From Methylomonas sp. (GTDB lineage Bacteria > Pseudomonadota > Gammaproteobacteria > Methylococcales > Methylomonadaceae): 9,959 bases of DNA. Shown here piece by piece: positions 6,093 to 9,959 of this stretch. The stretch is from NCBI GenBank assembly GCA_026988195.1, contig JALSLS010000369.1, positions 1-9,959 of the forward strand, read 5' to 3'. A program made the position numbers and the translations under genes. The notes below the pieces were generated by a model, which was not told the DNA's origin, did not search any database, and saw only the letters and a program-made list of their open reading frames with translations. Within the stretch, counting starts at the first letter, position 1. The number at the start of each line of letters is the position of its first letter.

Positions 6093-7049
6093 ATGATCAA
6101 TAAAATAGTCATTTCATTTGCTCTCTTTAGTTGCTGTACCGTGTCAGCAAACAGCTTTTTGTACCCTCTAGTTAAAGGAGATACACTAATTAGAGGTGAA
6201 ATAGAAGAGCCTTACTATGTTCTGGCGAAGCATGAAGACACTTTACTTGATATCGCGCGAGATTTTGATTTAGGTCAGAATGAAATTTTATTAGCGAATC
6301 CAACGGTTGATAGGTGGATGCCTGGTGAGAATACCAAAGTAAGAATACCCAATAGCCATATTTTGCCTGACACGCCACATGAAGGTGTGGTGCTTAATTT
6401 ACCTGAATATCGTTTATATTTTTACCCAAAACCGAAGGCTGATGAGCCAAAAATGGTTATTACGCACCCTATCAGTATAGGGCGCGTTGATTGGGATACT
6501 CCTTTAGGCGAAACCCGTATTATTGCTAAAAAAGAAAACCCTACTTGGACACCACCACAATCAATCAAGGATGAGCACGCGGAAAAAGGCGAGATATTGC
6601 CCGATGTGTTTCCAGCAGGCCCCGATAATCCTTTAGGACTTTTTGCATTACGGCTAGGCGTTCCTGGTTATTTAATTCATAGCACAAATAAGCCTTATGG
6701 CGTAGGTATGCGGGTTAGTCATGGCTGTATTCGCATGTACCCTGAGGATATTGAAAAACTTTTTCCACAAGTAAAAAGAGGGACAAAGGTTTATATTGTT
6801 AATCAACCGATAAAGGTGGGTTGGTCAAAAAATAAACTTTATATTGAAGTCTACCCCGAGCTAGAGGGTAAGGAGAACAGCTATTCGGAGCGATTAGCTA
6901 GCGCGCTTGATTTGATAGAGCGGGTGAATAATAATCAGATTCCAGTGCTCAAAGGTGCTGTACTTAGGCGGGCGTTAGAACAAAGAAATGGTATCCCTGT
7001 TGCTATTTTTGAAAGTGCTTTTTTGCCTTTGGACGAAGGTAAAGATTAA
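6093..7049 (+). CDS. LdtA/B/C-type L,D-transpeptidase (YkuD), Braun-lipoprotein anchoring type
   Basis: From the ATG at 6093 the product has 318 residues, close to E. coli LdtB/YbiS (306). A signal peptide (1-19, ending TVSA) is followed by the YPL...GDTLIRG start typical of mature LdtA/B/C. Then come a LysM-like region (about 39-88), the HEGVVLNLPEYRLYFYPK entry to the YkuD domain, PAGPDNPLGLFALRLG (175-190) and the catalytic motif SHGCIRM (209-215). Cys212 is the nucleophile, with His196 in IHSTN and His210. These periplasmic enzymes cut tetrapeptide stems after meso-diaminopimelate and join the residue to the C-terminal lysine of Lpp. The convergent neighbour encodes such a lipoprotein. 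A GTG at 6045 with a strong ribosome-binding site would add 16 residues; I prefer 6093 because it gives a standard signal peptide aligning with LdtB. Confidence 0.93.
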   Translation: MINKIVISFALFSCCTVSANSFLYPLVKGDTLIRGEIEEPYYVLAKHEDTLLDIARDFDLGQNEILLANPTVDRWMPGENTKVRIPNSHILPDTPHEGVVLNLPEYRLYFYPKPKADEPKMVITHPISIGRVDWDTPLGETRIIAKKENPTWTPPQSIKDEHAEKGEILPDVFPAGPDNPLGLFALRLGVPGYLIHSTNKPYGVGMRVSHGCIRMYPEDIEKLFPQVKRGTKVYIVNQPIKVGWSKNKLYIEVYPELEGKENSYSERLASALDLIERVNNNQIPVLKGAVLRRALEQRNGIPVAIFESAFLPLDEGKD

Positions 7050-7051
7050 AG

Positions 7052-7147
7052 GTAACTGCTCACTCTATAAAAAAGTAACAGCTGCTCTTAGCCCCTCTCC
7101 CAAGCAGGGAGAGGGGCTAAGAGCACAAGTTATGGGTGAGCAGTTAC
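7052..7147. repeat. 96-bp nested perfect palindrome between convergent genes
   Basis: Outer 12-bp arms, GTAACTGCTCAC (7052-7063) and GTGAGCAGTTAC (7136-7147), are perfect inverted repeats. Inside them a perfect 19-bp stem (7083-7101 and 7107-7125) closes on an AAGCA loop and contains the common CCCCTCTCCC/GGGAGAGGGG dispersed-repeat core. It begins two bases after the transpeptidase stop and ends 10 bp before the lipoprotein stop, filling the convergent gap. It looks like a MITE-like insertion. No clear target duplication is visible. Confidence 0.75.
7083..7125. terminator. likely bidirectional terminator formed by the 19-bp stem
   Basis: This very stable GC-rich hairpin sits between two convergent genes. 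Read on the minus strand (lipoprotein transcript), a run of six T residues follows about 9 nt after the stem. On the plus strand no T-run follows, so termination there would depend on the hairpin alone or on Rho. Confidence 0.5.
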
Positions 7148-7157
7148 AAACAATAAA

Positions 7158-7436
7158 TTATTTCATCATTGATTTTTTAAACATGCGGTCAAGTTTGCTG
7201 TTAGTGTCTTGGGCATATTGAGCTGCACGGTTAGCAGCAGCTTCTGCCGCTGATGCTCTTGCTTCTGCAGAAGCTGAAGCTGCTAAGGCTTTAGCTGAAT
7301 TTGCTGATGCAGTAGCAATACTAGAGTTTAAAGTATCAATTTGAGATTGTAAGTTATCAATACCTGAAGTGTTTGCACAACCCGTTGCTAAAGCCGCTGT
7401 AATAATGATTGCTGAAATGTTTAATGCTTTTATCAT
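7158..7436 (-). CDS. Lpp/OprI-like murein lipoprotein with C-terminal lysine
   Basis: The 92-residue precursor has a lipoprotein signal peptide ending in the lipobox LATGC, with Cys20 as the lipidated residue. The mature part (73 residues) is a single alanine-rich helix with heptad-like spacing (IDNLQSQIDTLNSSI, then many Ala-Ser-Ala repeats), as expected for the trimeric coiled coil of Lpp and OprI. It ends RMFKKSMMK, close to the RMLEKASRK end of Pseudomonas OprI; the final Lys92 would be the side chain joined to diaminopimelate. It should sit in the outer membrane, with a pool bound to peptidoglycan. The Shine-Dalgarno AGGAA lies 8 nt before the ATG. It is 45 nt downstream of a YkuD gene on the same strand and convergent with the LdtB-like gene. 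Non-anchored alanine-zipper lipoproteins are the alternative, but the terminal Lys argues against that. Confidence 0.87.
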   Translation of the reverse strand: MIKALNISAIIITAALATGCANTSGIDNLQSQIDTLNSSIATASANSAKALAASASAEARASAAEAAANRAAQYAQDTNSKLDRMFKKSMMK

Positions 7437-7481
7437 GATCTTGTTCCTGAATTGTTGAAGTTATTGTCGCCTTTCCTAGGT

Positions 7482-8036
7482 TTATTCTACTGTAACCATG
7501 GTGCCTTTGCCAACCCATCTCGCTAATTGATCGATTTGTCTATTAGTTAATGCGATACAGCCATGTGTCCAATTAAGCAGCTTATGGATCTTTATATCAG
7601 CTGCCCCCAAACCATGAATACCAATATGACCTCCCAGCATAGTGTTTTGAGGCGGGACTTGTTTTTTTCGATGAGCACGAAGAATTTTGTTGTATTCGTT
7701 GTTATTTAAAAAACCATTGAGCAAGGCTGTTTTTGCATTTTGTAAGGAGGGGTAAGTAAAACCATAAAATTTGTGAAAACGGCTTTTATTATTTACCCAA
7801 CCAATAGTATATGTTCCTAACGGCGTTATATCATCGCCTTTGTGGGTCTTCATCCCAGCCCCATTTTGCCCAATCGCAATGTTATCCATAACGGCTAAGA
7901 TTTTGTTTCCTTGTATTACTTTAAGACGTAGTTCAGAGGTGTTTATTAATACCCATATTTTTTCATCTGCATGAGTGGGTGAAAAAATAGAGCTATAAAT
8001 AAGGGTAAAAAAAATGAATAGCAGAGAAAATCTCAT
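7482..8036 (-). CDS. small YkuD-domain enzyme: L,D-transpeptidase or YafK/DpaA-like amidase
   Basis: From the ATG at 8034-8036 the product has 184 residues. A signal peptide (1-23, hydrophobic core, ending THA) precedes a compact YkuD domain (about 27-184). The catalytic block is GIHGLGAADIKIH (139-151) followed by WTHGCIALTN (156-165), with Cys160 as nucleophile and His141 and His158 nearby. The conserved Arg of the usual SHGCxR motif is Ala here; E. coli YafK/DpaA, which releases Lpp from peptidoglycan, has a comparable GCYAMTN. A periplasmic enzyme acting on diaminopimelate-containing stems is secure; direction (joining, exchange or hydrolysis) is not. An upstream in-frame GTG (8081) would add 15 residues but spoil the signal peptide. 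It shares its strand with the lipoprotein gene and is probably cotranscribed. Its upstream side faces pgm across 70 bp. Confidence 0.85.
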   Translation of the reverse strand: MRFSLLFIFFTLIYSSIFSPTHADEKIWVLINTSELRLKVIQGNKILAVMDNIAIGQNGAGMKTHKGDDITPLGTYTIGWVNNKSRFHKFYGFTYPSLQNAKTALLNGFLNNNEYNKILRAHRKKQVPPQNTMLGGHIGIHGLGAADIKIHKLLNWTHGCIALTNRQIDQLARWVGKGTMVTVE

Positions 8037-8106
8037 AAAAAAATTACAATTAGGGGGTGATTTGGTGTATTTTAATGGCACATTAATAATGTCGTGAAGG
8101 TTAAAA

Positions 8107-9741
8107 ATGCAAATAAATAGTCTCTCAACTACTCCTTATACTGATCAAAAGCCTGGCACTTCAGGGCTAAGAAAAAAAGTGTCTGTTTTTCAACAAACAA
8201 ACTATTTAGAGAACTTTGTACAGTCGATTTTTAATTCATTGACTGATTTTAAAGGTTCTTCACTGGTTTTAGGGGGAGATGGCCGGTATTTTAACCGCGA
8301 AGCGATACAAGTGATTATAAAAATTGCTGCTGCCAACGGGTTTAGTGAACTCATTATAGGTCAAGGTGGGTTATTATCAACCCCCGCTGCATCACATATT
8401 ATTAGAAAAAATACAGCATTTGGTGGGATTATTTTATCTGCAAGCCACAACCCTGGTGGCCCTGATGAAGATTTTGGGATTAAATATAATGCGAGTAATG
8501 GCGGCCCAGCTCCTGAAAAATTTACGGATGCACTGTACGAAAATAGTAAGAACATAAGCGAATATAAAATAGCTGAAATTGCCGATATTGATTTAGACAA
8601 TATAGGTCAGCAGCAAATTGATGGGCTAATTATTACCATTATTGATCCAGTGGATGATTATGCTGATTTAATGGCGAGTATTTTTGATTTTGATTTACTA
8701 AAAAATTGCATTTCATCTAATTATATTTCTTTATGTTTTGATGCTATGCATGCGATTACCGGCCCTTATGCCACTAGAATACTAGAGGACATTTTAGGCG
8801 CGCCAAAAGGCACGGTGATCAATGGAATTCCATTAGAAGATTTTGGTGGTGGTCACCCAGACCCTAATATGGCTCATGCTAAGGAATTAACCGCAACCAT
8901 GTTTGCTGATACGCCTCCTGTCTTTGGCGCTGCATCAGATGGTGACGGTGACCGAAATATGATTATGGGCGCTAATGTTTTTGTAACCCCCAGTGATAGT
9001 CTAGCTATTATGGCCGCGAATGCGACATGTATTCCAGCCTATGCCAAAGGTATTGCTGGTGTGGCTAGGTCAATGCCTACCAGTCAAGCTGTTGACCGAG
9101 TGGCGGAAAAATTAGGCATACCGTGTTTTGAAACACCAACAGGCTGGAAGTATTTTGGTAACCTCTTAGATGATGGGAAAATTACCTTATGTGGTGAAGA
9201 AAGTTTTGGCTCAGGTTCTGACCATGTTAGAGAAAAAGATGGTTTATGGGCGGTTTTATTTTGGCTTAATTTAATTGCTAAAAAGCGCCAGTCTGTTGAA
9301 GATATTGTGATTGAGCACTGGCAAACTTATGGCCGAGATATTTACTGCCGGCATGATTATGAAGCTGTGGAGATGGATATTGCCAATGCTATTGTAGATC
9401 ATTTACGCAAGCAATTACCGGCATTAAAAGGCCAGTCTTTTGCTGAGTATACGGTTAAATATGCGGATGAATTTAGCTATACAGATCCCGTAGATGGTAG
9501 TGTGAGTAATAATCAAGGTATCCGAATAGGTTTTGAGGATGGCTCTCGTATTATTTATCGATTATCAGGAACCGGTACAGTGGGAGCAACCTTAAGAATC
9601 TATCTAGAAAAATACGAAGCTGATGCGAGTAAGCATGATCAAGATGCTCAAGACGCATTGGCTTTTTTGATTGATTTGGCTGAGCAGTTTTGTGAAGTCA
9701 AAAAACGAACAGGTCGAACAGAGCCAACAGTTATTACTTAA
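8107..9741 (+). CDS. pgm: phosphoglucomutase (alpha-D-glucose-1,6-bisphosphate dependent)
   Basis: The 544-residue product is a full-length member of the alpha-phosphohexomutase superfamily, of the PGM1/bacterial Pgm type. All four active-site loops are intact: the phosphoserine loop LSASHNPGG (110-118, Ser113), the metal loop DGDGDR (278-283), the sugar-specificity loop GEESFGSGSDHVREKDG (363-379) and the phosphate-binding loop RLSGTGTVGATLR (485-497), plus TPTGWKYF (343-350). It interconverts glucose 1-phosphate and glucose 6-phosphate in the cytosol, feeding UDP-glucose, glycogen and surface-sugar synthesis. GEESFG with HVREKDG marks glucose over mannose or N-acetylglucosamine enzymes. The Shine-Dalgarno GAAGG (8096-8100) lies 6 nt before the ATG. 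The gene appears to be transcribed alone: the YkuD gene diverges upstream and a REPIN follows its stop. Confidence 0.96.
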   Translation: MQINSLSTTPYTDQKPGTSGLRKKVSVFQQTNYLENFVQSIFNSLTDFKGSSLVLGGDGRYFNREAIQVIIKIAAANGFSELIIGQGGLLSTPAASHIIRKNTAFGGIILSASHNPGGPDEDFGIKYNASNGGPAPEKFTDALYENSKNISEYKIAEIADIDLDNIGQQQIDGLIITIIDPVDDYADLMASIFDFDLLKNCISSNYISLCFDAMHAITGPYATRILEDILGAPKGTVINGIPLEDFGGGHPDPNMAHAKELTATMFADTPPVFGAASDGDGDRNMIMGANVFVTPSDSLAIMAANATCIPAYAKGIAGVARSMPTSQAVDRVAEKLGIPCFETPTGWKYFGNLLDDGKITLCGEESFGSGSDHVREKDGLWAVLFWLNLIAKKRQSVEDIVIEHWQTYGRDIYCRHDYEAVEMDIANAIVDHLRKQLPALKGQSFAEYTVKYADEFSYTDPVDGSVSNNQGIRIGFEDGSRIIYRLSGTGTVGATLRIYLEKYEADASKHDQDAQDALAFLIDLAEQFCEVKKRTGRTEPTVIT

Positions 9742-9750
9742 TATACAGGC

Positions 9751-9852
9751 TAGGGTGGGCATCTTTTCCGCCCACCAAAACGACTCAAGGTGGTTTTGTG
9801 ATCTAAAATGAATTGAATTGTAACGGGGGAGGCATAAAAGCTTCCCACCCTA
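9751..9852. repeat. REPIN-like inverted pair downstream of pgm
   Basis: The left unit (9751-9776) begins TAGGGTGGG and folds as GGTGGGC/GCCCACC around a 9-nt loop. The right unit (9825-9852) is an inverted relative ending CCCACCCTA and folds as GGGAGGC/GCTTCCC with a G-T pair. Read from their outer ends both go TAGGGTGGG, two or three variable bases, CTTTT, then a GCC-rich arm. The 48 bp between them are AT-rich. This is the same head-to-head layout as the element after rdgC but a different sequence family. It separates convergent genes and may help end both transcripts, although no T-run follows either hairpin. Confidence 0.65.
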
Positions 9853-9957
9853 CAGTTTAGTACTTTCGACCCATTTATCCCGAAGATAAAGGTTTTCTAC
9901 TTTTTTCCTAGCCCATGCCGTTTTCCGTAGAAATTTAAGGCTAGAGTTAAAGCTAGG
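9850..9957 (-). CDS. C-terminal end of an unidentified gene (partial)
   Basis: One minus-strand frame is open from the right edge to a TAG at 9850-9852. It gives 35 residues, including LRKTAWARKKVENLYLRDKW, with a basic and aromatic protein-like composition. The other two minus-strand frames hit stops and the plus strand offers nothing longer. The stop codon is formed by the TAG of the REPIN head, so the repeat appears to define this gene's 3' end. I do not recognise the family. Confidence 0.4.
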   Translation of the reverse strand, partial: PSFNSSLKFLRKTAWARKKVENLYLRDKWVESTKL

Positions 9958-9959
9958 AT

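Noticed and set aside
6988..7221. 77-codon plus-strand frame across the end of the LdtB-like gene, the palindrome and the start of the lipoprotein 3' region
   Set aside because: It runs through a repeat and overlaps two well-supported genes in other frames; its product has no protein-like features.
7261..7274. perfect 14-bp palindrome GCTTCTGCAGAAGC
   Set aside because: It lies in the Ala/Glu/Ser-rich coding part of the lipoprotein gene and follows from repeated GCA/GAA codons.
8037..8081. upstream GTG start for the second YkuD gene
   Set aside because: It adds 15 polar residues ahead of a good signal peptide and has no Shine-Dalgarno; the ATG at 8034-8036 is preferred.
8062..8090. possible pgm promoter (TTGGTG, 17 nt, AATAAT)
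   Set aside because: The -35 is poor, and the implied transcript would begin almost at the ribosome-binding site, leaving about a 10-nt leader.
8361..8600. open frames on both strands inside pgm
   Set aside because: The region encodes the phosphoserine loop of phosphoglucomutase in the main frame; the others are shadows.

Overview
This AT-rich window reads as ordinary chromosome from a gammaproteobacterium. RdgC, DarP (YjgA), RecB, an Lpp/OprI-type lipoprotein and a LdtA/B/C-type L,D-transpeptidase are each close to the Gammaproteobacteria versions I know. The dense palindromic intergenic repeats (REP units with a GTAG or TAGG head) would suit a Methylococcales- or Thiotrichales-like genome, but that placement is only inference. 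I see no phage genes, transposase, CRISPR array, tRNA or rRNA.

Layout from left to right. (1) 1-1320, minus: the first 440 codons of recB, cut by the window edge. (2) 1325-3073, minus: a SulP-family anion transporter with a C-terminal STAS domain, ending 4 bp before recB. (3) 3074-3491: a non-coding stretch with a REP unit, a tract of four palindromes and a terminator for darP. (4) 3492-4243, minus: darP (ribosome assembly) and a 61-residue membrane protein just upstream of it. (5) 4333-4860, minus: a family-6 (HDG-type) DNA glycosylase, divergent from rdgC (4946-5857, plus). (6) 5858-6045: a nested palindromic MITE-like element containing a REPIN. (7) 6093-8036: an envelope cassette made of an LdtB-like L,D-transpeptidase (plus), an Lpp/OprI-like lipoprotein with a C-terminal lysine (minus) and a second, atypical YkuD enzyme (minus). 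(8) 8107-9741, plus: phosphoglucomutase, followed by a second REPIN and the 3' end of an unidentified minus-strand gene.

Two themes stand out. The first is the envelope cassette. The LdtB-like enzyme belongs to the group that fixes the C-terminal lysine of Braun-type lipoprotein to peptidoglycan. A suitable lipoprotein substrate lies next to it. The second YkuD enzyme carries a GCIALTN motif in place of the usual SHGCxR motif, which resembles the form in E. coli YafK/DpaA, the enzyme that releases Lpp. This may be an attach/release module for outer-membrane tethering. The second theme is intergenic architecture. Nearly every gap downstream of a stop codon holds a palindromic element, and two genes share an almost identical 18-bp sequence starting at or just after their stop codons.

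The DNA-maintenance genes (recB, the glycosylase, rdgC) are normal housekeeping functions. I do not see a complete new defence or biosynthetic system here.
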